Shown here piece by piece: positions 48,604-58,281 of a stretch of 64,000 bases of DNA. The position numbers and the translations under genes are program-made. Below the pieces are notes generated by a model. The model saw only the letters and a program-made list of their open reading frames with translations, was not told where the DNA came from and searched no databases. Within the stretch, counting starts at the first letter, position 1, and each line of letters opens with the position of its first letter. The stretch spans positions 2,170,001 to 2,234,000 of the forward strand of contig NC_016109.1 in assembly GCF_000269985.1 (NCBI RefSeq), in the 5' to 3' direction. This DNA comes from Kitasatospora setae KM-6054 (lineage in GTDB: Bacteria > Actinomycetota > Actinomycetes > Streptomycetales > Streptomycetaceae).

Positions 48604-48633
48604 TGCGCCTGTCGGTTGGAACCAGCAGGCGCA
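48604..48633 (-). promoter_or_regulatory. Hairpin in the cspA upstream region
   Basis: TGCGCCTG (48604-48611) and CAGGCGCA (48626-48633) pair perfectly, and within the loop GGTT pairs with AACC, giving a two-part stem about 98-127 nt before the cspA start. It may be 5'-UTR structure. The rest of 48507-48803 shows no gene. Confidence 0.5.
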
Positions 48634-48803
48634 CACACACGTTCATGGGAACCAATACTGCAACTGCTTCGACAATAGCACGTCGGCCCTCGTCAACGGC
48701 GGCAATGGTTGCGCTGGTCACACCGCGTTTCGCGGACGCGCGAAGGGGGCATGCGGACCGTTCGGCCCGCATGCCCCCGCACTCGCCCGCTACCGCCGCC
48801 GGG

Positions 48804-50972
48804 TCAGGCCCGGCCGGCCGGCTCCGGCTCGCGCTTGTCGAGCGAGGTGGCGCCGTGGTCGGGCATCGCGCCGTGCCCGGGCCACCAGGCCGCCTTGCCG
48901 AGCAGGGCGGTGATCGCCGGGGTGAAGAACATCGCCATCACGAAGGCCGCCAGCGCGATGCCGATGGCCAGCGCGAAGCCCAGCTCGGCGAACAGCACGT
49001 TGCCCGCCAGCATGAAGGTCGCGAAGGACGCCGCCAGGATGAAGCCGGCCGCCGCGACGGTCGGACCGGCGTGCCGGACCGCCTCCTTGGCCGCCTCGCG
49101 CGGGCTGCGGCCCTCGCGGGCCTCCTCCCGCAGGCGGGCGATGATCAGGATGTTGTAGTCGGTGCCGATCGCCACCACGAACAGGTAGATGAAGATCGGC
49201 AGCATGAACATCAGACCGGGCTCGGAGCCGATCTTGAGGAAGGCCAGCGTGGTGGCGCCCAGGGTCGCCGCGAAGCCGAGGCCGACCGAGGCCATCAGGT
49301 ACCAGGGGGCGACCACGCTGCGCAGCTGGAGGCCCAGGATCAGCAGGATCAGCAGACCCGCGACCGGGAAGACCAGCTTGTAGTCGTGGGTCATCGCCAG
49401 GTTGATGTCCTTGTAGACCGACGAGGTGCCGCCGACCAGCGCCTCGGTGCCGCCGGGGGCGGCCGCGTGCGCGGCGGAGCGCAGCTTGGTGATCGAGTCG
49501 ATCGCCGCGTTGCTGGCCGCGGAGTCCTTCAGGGTGACCTTGAAGTCGGCGGTGGTCTGGTCCTGGCTGGTCTTCGGCTCGGCGTCGACGCTGGCCACTC
49601 CGGGCACCTGGCCGATCTTGGCGGCGAAGCCGTCCAGCGCGCCGGCGTCGAGCCTGCCGCCGCCGGTGCCGGTGGTGAGGAAGACGTGCGTCGGGTCGGC
49701 CGCGCCCTGGGAGCCGCCCTTCATCATGGTGTCCATGACGACCATGGACTCCTTGTCCTTCGGCATCATGCTCTTGGCCATGTCGAAGGTGCCCTGGTAG
49801 CCGAGGCCGGCCAGCGAGAGGACGACCAGCAGGCCGCCGGAGACCAGCGCGACCAGGCCGGGGCGGTTGCCGACGGTCCTGCCCAGCTTGTGGAAGCGGG
49901 CGCCCTTGGGCTCCTCCATCCACTTCTTGCCGGGCCAGAAGGTGGCCTTGGCCGGGATGACCGCGAGCAGCGCCGGGGTCAGGGTGAGCGAGGCGATCGC
50001 GGTGACGATGACCGAGATGGCCAGCGCCGGGCCGAGCGCGGTGAACATGCCCAGCTCGGAGAGGAGCAGCACGGCGAAGGCGACGGTGACCGCGCCGGCC
50101 GCCGAGGCGATCGCCTCGCCGACCCGGCCGACGCCGTTGGCGACGGCCGACTTGCGGTCGTCACCGGCGCGCAGCCGCTCGCGGAAGCGGAACATCAGGA
50201 AGAGGAAGTAGTCGGTGCCGACGCCGAGGATGACCACGATCTGGATCGCCGAGGCGATCGGCGAGGTCTTCAGGTCGAGGATCTTGGTGACGAAGGCGAT
50301 CAGGCCGCTGGCCGCGATCATCGGGAACAGCGACAGCAGGACCGGCAGCCAGCCGACCAGGAAGCCGCGGAAGATCACGCCGACGATGACCACGATCAGC
50401 ACCACGGTGGCGAACATGGTGATCGCGTCGGTGGCGCTGGAGGACTCCTTCTGGTCCAGGGACATCGCGGCCTGGCCGCCGACCTGGTACTTCAGCGAGG
50501 TGCCCTCGGCGAGCTTCTTGCCCTCGGTGCGCAGCGCCTTGGCCGCGTCGGTGTACTCGTCGGTCTGCATCTTGGTCTTGTCGATGGAGACCATGCCCAT
50601 CCCGTAGCGGCCGTCCGCCGAGATGGTGTGCGTCTGCGCCGAGGGCGCGATGACCTGCTCGACCAGCTTGATGTGCTGGTCGGTCAGCCCCTGGGTGATC
50701 TTGGTGATGTCGGCCTTGTCGGCGTCGGTCAGGGCGCCGCCGTCGGTCCGCTCGAACAGGAGGATGGCCGCCGGGGAGAACTCCGCCGGGAACTTGTCCT
50801 CCTGGACCACGGCGGCCCGGATCGACTCGTAGTGCTTGGGCAGGAACTCCGACTCGTCGGTCGAAGCGCTCATCTTCGGAGCGAAGGCCGCCAAGCCGAT
50901 CGAGGCGATCACCCAGGCGATGATCACCCACCAGGCCCGCTTGACGACGAAGTGTCCAAGTCGGTGGAACAT
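48804..50972 (-). CDS. MMPL family RND transporter
   Basis: 722 aa with about 12 membrane helices. A first helix (about 12-33) is followed by a large external loop (about 35-180), then five helices, a second loop and six helices; GVGTDYFLFLMFRFRERL and VAIGTDYNILIIARLREEAREG are the paired MMPL motifs with the proton-relay Asp-Tyr. These pumps export lipids or drugs. ATG 50972 follows AGGAGG. The C-terminal tail is short and polar. A long inverted repeat lies upstream. Confidence 0.92.
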   Translation of the reverse strand: MFHRLGHFVVKRAWWVIIAWVIASIGLAAFAPKMSASTDESEFLPKHYESIRAAVVQEDKFPAEFSPAAILLFERTDGGALTDADKADITKITQGLTDQHIKLVEQVIAPSAQTHTISADGRYGMGMVSIDKTKMQTDEYTDAAKALRTEGKKLAEGTSLKYQVGGQAAMSLDQKESSSATDAITMFATVVLIVVIVGVIFRGFLVGWLPVLLSLFPMIAASGLIAFVTKILDLKTSPIASAIQIVVILGVGTDYFLFLMFRFRERLRAGDDRKSAVANGVGRVGEAIASAAGAVTVAFAVLLLSELGMFTALGPALAISVIVTAIASLTLTPALLAVIPAKATFWPGKKWMEEPKGARFHKLGRTVGNRPGLVALVSGGLLVVLSLAGLGYQGTFDMAKSMMPKDKESMVVMDTMMKGGSQGAADPTHVFLTTGTGGGRLDAGALDGFAAKIGQVPGVASVDAEPKTSQDQTTADFKVTLKDSAASNAAIDSITKLRSAAHAAAPGGTEALVGGTSSVYKDINLAMTHDYKLVFPVAGLLILLILGLQLRSVVAPWYLMASVGLGFAATLGATTLAFLKIGSEPGLMFMLPIFIYLFVVAIGTDYNILIIARLREEAREGRSPREAAKEAVRHAGPTVAAAGFILAASFATFMLAGNVLFAELGFALAIGIALAAFVMAMFFTPAITALLGKAAWWPGHGAMPDHGATSLDKREPEPAGRA

Positions 50973-51070
50973 GCTCGAAATGCCTCCTGGGCATGATTCA
51001 CCGCCGCCTGGGGACGGGGACCGGGCAACGGCTCTGACCGGCGCGCGGACCCCGGTGGGATCTAGCCGGT

Positions 51071-51115
51071 CGGCAGGTAAGGACTAGCGAGCATCTTACG
51101 GGACCTTACTTGCCG
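51071..51115. promoter_or_regulatory. 12-bp inverted repeat upstream of the first MMPL gene
   Basis: CGGCAGGTAAGG (51071-51082) and CCTTACTTGCCG (51104-51115) match in 11 of 12 positions with a 21-bp spacer that contains a minus-strand TAAGAT -10-like element. A regulator bound to both arms would block the promoter. Confidence 0.6.
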
Positions 51116-51228
51116 CCCGGCAAGTGGGTTTCGCGTCTGCCCCCTGGGGCGGCCACGGAGCCGGCCCCGCACTATCGTCACCCGGCCGGAGGGTGCTCCA
51201 CCTCGTGCTCCGGGTGGAGTCCGCTCCC

Positions 51229-51259
51229 CCTCAGGGTGGACTCCGAACCCCACCTGAGG
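51229..51259. promoter_or_regulatory. Inverted repeat upstream of the second MMPL gene
   Basis: CCTCAGG (51229-51235) and CCTGAGG (51253-51259) frame an 17-bp spacer; flanking direct repeats of GGGTGG-type lie at about 51212 and 51234. Possible activator or two-component response-regulator site, about 190-220 bp before the start. Confidence 0.4.
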
Positions 51260-51450
51260 AGGAGATCCCGACCCCGGGGGTGGGGCTATCCCCCCGCCCG
51301 GTGCTGAGGACAGGGCCAGGGAGAAGTCGGTGACTAGCCGGATGGTCCGTCAGGACGCCCTTTCCTAGCGTTGGTTGTGCCGCCGCGACCGTCGTCCGCG
51401 GCCCACCGACCGGGGCGGTCACACCGCCCGACACCCTGGGGGAAGCAGCA

Positions 51451-53679
51451 GTGAAGCAGGGAATCGCCGCCACCATGGGCGCCTGGAGCGCCCGCCACCG
51501 GAAGACCGCGGTCTTCGGGTGGCTCCTGTTCGTCGTCCTGGTGTCGTACCTGGGCGGAGTGCACGGCTCCGACAAGGTCACCGAGTCCGAGTCGATGCCC
51601 GGGCAGGTCGCCCGGGCCGCGAGGATCCTGGACGACGCGGGCATCACCTCCCCGGCCGGCGAGACCGTGCTGGTGCAGAGCGCCTCGCTGACGGCCGACG
51701 ACCCGGCCTTCCGGGCCGCCGTCGAGCAGGTGGCCGCCGCCGTCCGGGGCACCGGGAAGGTCGGCGAGCCGGTCAGCCCGTACGACAGCGGGGCGTTCTC
51801 GGCCGACCGGCACTCCGCGCTGCTCCGGTTCACCGTGAACGGGGCGGACCGCGAGGCCGCCGTCGCCAACGTGCCCGCGGTGATGGACGCGGTGGCCGGC
51901 GCGCAGCGGCAGCACGCCGGCTTCCTGATCGAGGAGTACGGCGAGGCCAGCTCCGGCAAGTGGTTCAGCGACCAGTTCACGAACGACTTCGCCCGCGCCG
52001 AGTGGACGGCCGTGCCGCTGGCCCTGGGCATCCTGCTGGTCGCCTTCGGGGCCGTGGTCGCCGCCGTGCTGCCGGTGGTCCTGGCGGTCACCGCGTTCAT
52101 CGCGGCCGGCGGCCTGGTCGCGCTGGCCTCCGGCCTGCTGCACACCAGCGACGACGCCAGTTCGGTGATGCTGCTGGTCGGCCTGGCCGTCGGCGTCGAC
52201 TACTGCCTGTTCTACCTGCGCCGCGAGCGCGAGGAGCGGGCCGCCGGGCGCGACCACGCCACCGCGCTGCGGATCGCCGCCGCGACCAGCGGCCGGGCCG
52301 TGCTGGTCTCCGGCGTCACCGTGGTGGTCGCGATGGCCGGCATGTTCCTCACCGGCATCGCCGACTTCCAGGCGATGTCCTTCGCCACCATCGTGGTCGT
52401 GGTCACCGCCGTGCTGGGCTCGCTGACCGTGCTGCCCGCCCTGCTGTCGATGCTGGGCGACCGGGTCGAGAAGGGCCGCGTCCCGCTCCTGCACCGCCTG
52501 CGGCGGGACGCCGGCGAGGGCGGCCGGTTCTGGAACGCGGTGCTCACTCCGGTGCTGCGCCGCCCGCTGGCCGCCGCCGTGCTGGCCACCGCCGTGCTGC
52601 TGGCGGTCGCCGCCCCGCTGCTGACCATGCGCACCGCCAACCTGACCTTCCAGCAGCAACTGCCCGCGGGCAACGCCCTGGTCGCCACCTCGCAGCGGGT
52701 CGAGGCCGCCTTCCCCGGCAGCCCGGCCCCCGCCACCGTCGTGGTCAAGGCCCGCGACATCACCTCCCCGGAGATGACCCGGGCCCTCGCCGAGCTGCAG
52801 TCCCGCGCCCTCGCCACCGGGCGGATGCACGGCCCGACCGAGATCCGGGTGCACGCCGCGCAGAACATCGCGACGGTCGACATCCCGCTCTACGGCAGCG
52901 GCAACGACGAGACCTCCGCCGCCGCCCTGAAGGCCCTGCGCGAGGAGGTCGTGCCCGCCACGGTCGGCCGGGTGCCCGGCACCGAGGCCCCGGTCACCGG
53001 CCGCACCGCCGGCTCGGTCGACTTCAACCGGCAGATGTCCGACTCGATGCTGCCGGTCTTCGGCTTCGTGGTCGCCTTCGCCTTCCTGCTGATGCTGCTC
53101 TCGTTCCGCTCGCTGGCCGTCGCCGTCACCGCGGTGCTGCTCAACCTGCTCTCGGTCGGCGCGGCCTACGGCGTGCTCACGCTGGTCTTCCAGCACGGCG
53201 TGGGCGCCTCGCTGGTCGGCACCGCGGGCGTCGGCGCGGTGGAGAGCTGGGTCCCGCTGTTCCTGTTCGTGATCCTCTTCGGCCTCTCGATGGACTACCA
53301 CGTCTTCGTGGTCTCCCGGATCAAGGAGGCCCGCGACCGCGGCCTGGAGACCCGCGCCGCCGTCGCCCACGGCATCCGCACCACCGCCGGCGTCGTCACC
53401 GGCGCCGCGGTCATCATGGTCGGCGTCTTCGCGGTCTTCGGGACGCTCTCCATGCAGTCCATGAAGCAGATGGGCGTCGGCCTGGCCGTCGCCGTCCTGA
53501 TCGACGCGACGATCATCCGGGCCGTACTGCTCCCCGCCGTGATGAGCCTGCTCGGCGAGCGGAACTGGTACCTCCCGCGCTGGCTGGGCTGGCTGCCCCG
53601 GATCGGGGGCGAGGGCGCCCCGGCGGACGGCGGCGGGCGGCCGTCCGCGCCGCTGGAGGCGGCCGGGGCCCGCCGCTAG
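51451..53679 (+). CDS. MMPL family RND transporter (second copy)
   Basis: 742 aa, about 12 helices. MMPL motifs are VGLAVGVDYCLFYLRREREERAAG and ILFGLSMDYHVFVVSRIKEARDRG with the proton-relay Asp-Tyr. Two large external loops (about 45-185 and 400-525). Starts at GTG 51451 behind GGGGGAAG. Distinct from the first MMPL gene in sequence, so not a recent duplication. Substrate unknown; lipid or antibiotic export is usual. The next gene starts 32 bp later. Confidence 0.92.
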   Translation: MKQGIAATMGAWSARHRKTAVFGWLLFVVLVSYLGGVHGSDKVTESESMPGQVARAARILDDAGITSPAGETVLVQSASLTADDPAFRAAVEQVAAAVRGTGKVGEPVSPYDSGAFSADRHSALLRFTVNGADREAAVANVPAVMDAVAGAQRQHAGFLIEEYGEASSGKWFSDQFTNDFARAEWTAVPLALGILLVAFGAVVAAVLPVVLAVTAFIAAGGLVALASGLLHTSDDASSVMLLVGLAVGVDYCLFYLRREREERAAGRDHATALRIAAATSGRAVLVSGVTVVVAMAGMFLTGIADFQAMSFATIVVVVTAVLGSLTVLPALLSMLGDRVEKGRVPLLHRLRRDAGEGGRFWNAVLTPVLRRPLAAAVLATAVLLAVAAPLLTMRTANLTFQQQLPAGNALVATSQRVEAAFPGSPAPATVVVKARDITSPEMTRALAELQSRALATGRMHGPTEIRVHAAQNIATVDIPLYGSGNDETSAAALKALREEVVPATVGRVPGTEAPVTGRTAGSVDFNRQMSDSMLPVFGFVVAFAFLLMLLSFRSLAVAVTAVLLNLLSVGAAYGVLTLVFQHGVGASLVGTAGVGAVESWVPLFLFVILFGLSMDYHVFVVSRIKEARDRGLETRAAVAHGIRTTAGVVTGAAVIMVGVFAVFGTLSMQSMKQMGVGLAVAVLIDATIIRAVLLPAVMSLLGERNWYLPRWLGWLPRIGGEGAPADGGGRPSAPLEAAGARR

Positions 53680-53711
53680 GGCCCCGGCACCCGCTGCCCG
53701 ACAATGGACGG

Positions 53712-54590
53712 GTGATCTTCGACGAACCGAGGGCACTGGCCCTCCTGCAGGAGGCGTGCGCCCCGGCCGGGATCGACCCGGCCGGGGCCGCGCTGTTGGC
53801 GCTCGGGCAGAACGCCGTCTTCGACCTGCCCGCCGAACGGCTGGTCGCCAAGGTCGGCCGCACCGCCGGGGACGCCGCCCGGGCCGAGCGCGAGCTGGCG
53901 CTGGCCGGCTGGCTGGACGGCGCGGGCGTGCCGGTGGTGCGCCCGGCCGCGCCGGCCGTCACGGTGGTCGGCGGCCACCCGGTGACCTGGTGGCACCGGC
54001 TGCCCCCGGCCGTCCGCCCGGCCCGCCCGGTCGACCTGGCCCCGCTGCTGACCGCGCTGCACGCGCTGCCCGCCGCGCCCGTCCCGCTGGGGCGGCGCGA
54101 GCTGCTCGCGCCGGTGGACGGCTGGCTGGCCGCGGCCGAGGGGCACGTCGACCCGGCCGACACGGACTTCCTCCGTGTCCGAAAAGAGACCTTTGTCACC
54201 GCGATCGCCGAGCTGGCCCCGGCCCTGCCGCCCGGCCCGATCCACGGCGACGCGCTGCCGCGCAACGTGCACGTGACCGCCGACGGGCCGGTGCTGCTCG
54301 ACCTGGAGTACATGGCGGCGGACCTCCGCGAGCACGACCTGGTGGTGCTGGCGCTCAGTCAGGACCGCTACGGCGTCCCGGCCGAGGAGGTCGCCGCGTT
54401 CGACGCCGCCTACGGGTGGGACGTCCGCGCCTGGCCGGGCTTCGCGGTGCTGCGCGGCGCCAGGGAGACCGCGAGCGCCGCGTGGGTCGCCCAGCAGGCG
54501 GCCGGGAACCCGGCCGCTGCGGCCGAGTTCAGGCGCCGGGTGGACTCCTTGCGCGAAGGGGCGACGGCAGTACGCTGGTTCGCGTTCTGA
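53712..54590 (+). CDS. Aminoglycoside phosphotransferase (APH)-like kinase
   Basis: 292 aa. The N lobe has LVAKVGR (the ATP Lys), and the catalytic loop is IHGDALPRNVHV followed by LLDLEYMA (the DFG-like Asp). It phosphorylates a small molecule; the true substrate of such actinomycete relatives is usually not an aminoglycoside. GTG 53712 has an ACAAT -10-like element directly before it, so the mRNA may be leaderless. Confidence 0.88.
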   Translation: MIFDEPRALALLQEACAPAGIDPAGAALLALGQNAVFDLPAERLVAKVGRTAGDAARAERELALAGWLDGAGVPVVRPAAPAVTVVGGHPVTWWHRLPPAVRPARPVDLAPLLTALHALPAAPVPLGRRELLAPVDGWLAAAEGHVDPADTDFLRVRKETFVTAIAELAPALPPGPIHGDALPRNVHVTADGPVLLDLEYMAADLREHDLVVLALSQDRYGVPAEEVAAFDAAYGWDVRAWPGFAVLRGARETASAAWVAQQAAGNPAAAAEFRRRVDSLREGATAVRWFAF

Positions 54591-54740
54591 CCGCTTCCGT
54601 CCGGTCCCCGCCCTGTGGCGGAGCGCACACCAACCGCCTTGTGGCGCGGCGCACATCCGGACGGAACCACCCCGCTCGTGCCTGGCGTCGTACCGGACGC
54701 CCCGCCCCCCGGCGGCGGGTACGACGTCAGGAGTCGCCCC

Positions 54741-55757
54741 ATGGTGAAGTCCCGCATACCCAACCCCCGTCGTCCCCTTCTGCTCGGTGCCGCCGCGCTG
54801 CTCGGCACCTCCGCCCTGCTGGTGGCGTGCGGCGCGCCGGGCTCCCCCACCGCGGCGGGGGACGCCGCGCACCGCTCGGCGTCGCCGAGCGCGAGCGGCG
54901 GCACGACCGGGGCGAGCGGCGGGAGCACCACCGGGGCGGCCCGGCCGACGCCCGGCGCGGACGAGTCCTCCGCGGCGGCGACGGCGACCCCGACCGCGAC
55001 CTCGACGCCGACCAGCACCCGTACACCGTCCGCGAGCCCCGCGGGCACGCCGACCGGCGCGCCCGCCTCGCCGTTCGCCTCGGCCACCACGAGCCCCACC
55101 GCCCCGTCCGCCCCGGCGGCCAGCGCGCCGGCCGCGTCCCCGTCCACCCACGCGCCGGCCACCGGGGTGCTGCGGCACACCGCCTCGGGCGGCAGGACGG
55201 TCGCGCTGACCTTCGACGACGGGCCGGGCCCGGCCACCGGCCAGGTGCTGGACCTACTGGCGCAGTACGGCGCCAAGGCGACGTTCTGCGAGATCGGCAC
55301 CAACGCGCAGGCCCGCCCGGCGGCGGTGCAGCGGATCCTCGCCGAGGGCCACCGGCTGTGCGACCACACCGTGGACCACCCGCAGCCGATGCACGCCCAG
55401 ACCCACGAGCAGCAGGTCGCCGAGATCGGCGACGCCAAGGCGATGATCGAGAAGGCGGCCGGCGGCGACCCGGCGGTCACCTGGTGGCGCGCCCCGGGCG
55501 GCGACTTCACCGCCGAGAACGAGCGGATCGGCGCCGACCTGGGCATGAAGTCGCTGGGCTGGACGGTCGACCCGCGCGACTGGGCCCGCCCGGGCGTGCA
55601 GGCGATCGTCTCCAACGTGCAGCAGAACCTGCGGCCGGGCGGCGTGGTGCTGATGCACGACGGCGGCGGCGACCGCACCCAGACCGTGGCCGCGCTCAAG
55701 CAGCTGCTGCCCTGGCTGGTCGCGCAGGGCTACACCTTCGACTTCCCGCAGTCCTGA
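54741..55757 (+). CDS. Polysaccharide deacetylase lipoprotein
   Basis: 338 aa. Signal with lipobox LLVAC at about residue 30, then a long Ser/Thr/Pro/Ala-rich linker (about 32-145), then a NodB domain (about 150-338): TFDDGPGPAT motif 1, DHTVDHPQ motif 2, WWRAPGG motif 3, HDGGGDR motif 5. It removes N-acetyl groups from peptidoglycan or chitin-like polymers outside the cell. ATG 54741 follows AGGAG. Confidence 0.9.
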   Translation: MVKSRIPNPRRPLLLGAAALLGTSALLVACGAPGSPTAAGDAAHRSASPSASGGTTGASGGSTTGAARPTPGADESSAAATATPTATSTPTSTRTPSASPAGTPTGAPASPFASATTSPTAPSAPAASAPAASPSTHAPATGVLRHTASGGRTVALTFDDGPGPATGQVLDLLAQYGAKATFCEIGTNAQARPAAVQRILAEGHRLCDHTVDHPQPMHAQTHEQQVAEIGDAKAMIEKAAGGDPAVTWWRAPGGDFTAENERIGADLGMKSLGWTVDPRDWARPGVQAIVSNVQQNLRPGGVVLMHDGGGDRTQTVAALKQLLPWLVAQGYTFDFPQS

Positions 55758-55796
55758 CCCGGCGGGCCCGCCCGGGGAGGCCCGTCCGGGGAGGGC

Positions 55797-56504
55797 TCAG
55801 GACGCGGCCTTGAGCGGCCAGCGCGGGTCGACCACGGCCGCCGGGTCCTTGCGGCGCAGCCAGCTCTGCAGGCCGGCCGCCCAGTCCCGGTGCCAGTCGA
55901 CCTGGCGGCGGTGCAGTTCGTCCAGCGGGAGGTCGCCGGCCTGGGCCGGGTACCGGTGGCCGAGGGCGACGGCGACCCGGACGGCGGCGAGCGCGTCGCT
56001 GCCGGCCTCGTGGGCGTCGCGCAGTTCGACGCCGTAGACCTCGCAGACCCGCTGCAGGGTGCGCGAGCCCTTGCGGTACTTGTCCAGCGCGCGGTCGACG
56101 ACCATCGCGTCGACCACCGGGGCGACCGGGCCGCCGAGGCGGTCGGCGAGCGTGGGCAGGCCGTGGCGGCGCAGTTCGGCGTCGAGCAGCGAGAGGTCGA
56201 ACGGGGCGTTGAAGGCGACCACGGGGCGCCCGGCGGCGAGCCGTTCGGCCAGCGTGCGGGCGATCTCCTCGATCGCCTCGGCGGCGGGGCGGCCGTTCGC
56301 GCGGGCCTCGGCGTCGGTGATGCCGTGGATCGCGGCGGCCTCGTCCGGTATCGGGACGCCCGGGTCGAGCAGCCAGGTGGTGGCGCCCTGCACGCCGCCG
56401 CCGAGGGTGTCGACCACGGCGGCGGTGACGATCCGGGACTCCTCCGGGTCGGTGCCGGTGGTCTCCAGGTCGAAACCGGTGAGCGGCCCCTTCCACCAGG
56501 TCAT
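55797..56504 (-). CDS. DnaQ-like 3'-5' exonuclease
   Basis: 235 aa. ExoI motif FDLETTGTDPEESRIV, ExoII VVAFNAPFDLSLLD, and ExoIIIepsilon-type HEAGSDALAAV with the His-Asp pair. This DEDDh nuclease digests single-stranded DNA or RNA ends. It stands alone and is convergent with the deacetylase gene at 39 bp. Confidence 0.9.
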   Translation of the reverse strand: MTWWKGPLTGFDLETTGTDPEESRIVTAAVVDTLGGGVQGATTWLLDPGVPIPDEAAAIHGITDAEARANGRPAAEAIEEIARTLAERLAAGRPVVAFNAPFDLSLLDAELRRHGLPTLADRLGGPVAPVVDAMVVDRALDKYRKGSRTLQRVCEVYGVELRDAHEAGSDALAAVRVAVALGHRYPAQAGDLPLDELHRRQVDWHRDWAAGLQSWLRRKDPAAVVDPRWPLKAAS

Positions 56505-56631
56505 GGGGTGTGTCCTTCCGTCAGCACTGCCAAGACGGGTCCATCATCGCGCGCCGCAGTGACAGCGCCCACGGCGCCCACCCGTTCGGGGAGCCGCCCG
56601 GGAGCCGCCCGGGGGCCGCTGAGCAGACCGC

Positions 56632-57879
56632 TCAGGAGACCGGCCGGGAGTCGCCCCAGAGGTCCTCGAACTCCTCGCGGTAGACCTCCAGCAGCCCGGG
56701 TTCGGTGCCGCCGGACTCCTGTCCGGCGCCGCCGCGCAGCACCAGCGCGGGCGACTCGATGCCGCGCGCCCTGCGCAGGTAGGGCTGGACGACGCCGAGG
56801 TCGGTGGAGCGGCGGCGGCCGCCCGCGCCGGTGGTGCGGGGGCCCTCGACCAGGTAGGCGGTGAACCGGGGCAGGTCGTCGAACACCCGGATCTCGAAGC
56901 TGCCCTGGTCGCGCAGCCGGGCGCGGACCCGCCGCACGTGCATGATGTTCATCTCCACGGCGCGCCCCAACTCGCCGCGCCCGATCCCGAGTTCGCGTTC
57001 GCGGCGGCGCACCGCGCTGCTCGCCGGGTTGAGGAACAGCAGCCGGATCCGGCAGCCGTCGCCGGCCAGCCGGACCAGCCGCTTGCCGGTGTAGTTCTGG
57101 CAGAGCATGCCGAGGCCGATGCCGACGGCGTCGAGCCGGCGGGCGCCGTCGAGCAGGTCCTCGACCGGCAGGTCGCGCTGCAGCCGGACCCGGTCGGGGT
57201 GGACGGCGACCACGTCGGCGTAGCGGCCGGCCACCAACTCCTCGACCACGTCGGCGGGGACGCCGCCGTGGGTGCCGTCGAGCAGGGCGAGCACCCGGGC
57301 GGCGGCCCGCTCGGTCTGGTCGAGGACGGTGCGGGTGAGGGCCCGGTTGCGGGAGACCACGTGCCGGGCGACCTCCAGTTCGTCGAGGGCGAGCTCGATC
57401 TCCCGGCGGTCGACCAGGTGCGGTTCGAAGCAGGGCCAGTGCTGGACCATCAGTTCGCGCAGCTGCGGCAGGGTGAGGAAGACCAGCGGCTCGTCGTCGA
57501 CCGGGTCGAGCAGGTAGCCCTTGCGGCGAGAGACCTCGCGGACGGCGGCGGCCCGGTGCACCCACTCCTCGCCGGCCGGTCCGGCGGCGGCGGTGACCCA
57601 CTCCTCGCCGTGCGCGGGCGCGTAGACCGGGCGCAGCACCTCGTCGACCAGGGCGCGCATCCGCTGTTCGACCAGGTTGAGCCAGACGTAGGCGCGGCCG
57701 GCCAGCCGGACCCGGCGGTAGGCGTCGTCCCACTGCTCGGCGGCCCAGGCGGGCGGCATGCCCTCCAGCGGGCCGCCCTGCGGGGGCAGCGGGCCGCGGC
57801 CGCCGCGGACGATCAGGGTCGGGGCCTCGCTGCCGCCGGCCCGCGGGTCCGTGCCGTCGCCGCCGGCGGGGAACCCCAT
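56632..57879 (-). CDS. SAV2148 family HEPN domain-containing protein
   Basis: 415 aa. A Pro/Gly-rich N-terminus (1-45) contains LIVRGGRGPLPPQGGPLEGMP, then a helical HEPN-like region (WDDAYRRVRLAGRAYVWLNLVEQRMRALVDEVL), and a C-terminal part with GDGCRIRLLFLNPASSAVRRRERELG. HEPN proteins are often RNases or abortive-infection factors; the RNase motif RX4-6H is not obvious here. The family is conserved across streptomycetes, function unknown. ATG 57879. Confidence 0.8.
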   Translation of the reverse strand: MGFPAGGDGTDPRAGGSEAPTLIVRGGRGPLPPQGGPLEGMPPAWAAEQWDDAYRRVRLAGRAYVWLNLVEQRMRALVDEVLRPVYAPAHGEEWVTAAAGPAGEEWVHRAAAVREVSRRKGYLLDPVDDEPLVFLTLPQLRELMVQHWPCFEPHLVDRREIELALDELEVARHVVSRNRALTRTVLDQTERAAARVLALLDGTHGGVPADVVEELVAGRYADVVAVHPDRVRLQRDLPVEDLLDGARRLDAVGIGLGMLCQNYTGKRLVRLAGDGCRIRLLFLNPASSAVRRRERELGIGRGELGRAVEMNIMHVRRVRARLRDQGSFEIRVFDDLPRFTAYLVEGPRTTGAGGRRRSTDLGVVQPYLRRARGIESPALVLRGGAGQESGGTEPGLLEVYREEFEDLWGDSRPVS

Positions 57880-58281
57880 CCGCTACCTCACCTCTCGTCC
57901 GCCGCCCTGCGGTGACGGCGCGTCCGCCGAATCCGTCCACGCCGGCGGCCACTGCTCGCACGCCGCGTGGGCCCGGGGCTCGCGATCCGGACGATCAAGC
58001 GTATCGCCCGGCGCGGCCGGGCCGCAGCCCTCTTGACAGCAACCGGGACGGCTCCCGACGGTCCGTCACCGCGCGGGCACGCCACGCCGACGGGCCGGGC
58101 CCCTGGGACACCCGTTCGGGCGAACAACGCGTGAATGGGCGCGGAGTTCCGGCCGCCGTTGGGGAGTATGCGGGTGTGCCGTGCGTCACCCCTCCGACGC
58201 CCCGCACATGGCCGGGCGCTCCGCCGGGAATCACCCCGCCGGAGCGCCGATTCGCGTCTGGCTCAGGGAAGTCGAGGACTC
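57880..58281. other. 402-bp intergenic region upstream of glgX
   Basis: TTGACA near 58033 could be a -35 element but no convincing -10 follows at 17-18 bp. No gene or strong hairpin is visible. Confidence 0.5.

Larger units (their letters stand above)
50973..51450. other. 478-bp divergent promoter region of two MMPL genes
   Basis: Contains a 12-bp inverted repeat (51071-51115), direct repeats GGGTGGAGTCCG/GGGTGGACTCCG, and a CCTCAGG/CCTGAGG inverted pair (51229-51259). TAGCGT near 51367 may be the -10 of the plus-strand gene. No gene is seen. Confidence 0.6.

Noticed and set aside
46884..50996. 1370-codon open frame on the plus strand
   Set aside because: Antisense shadow of the helicase, cspA and MMPL genes created by high GC; it has no domain and crosses terminators.
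53712..54590. Aminoglycoside resistance gene
   Set aside because: Only the APH fold is supported; context and sequence do not indicate a known resistance enzyme.
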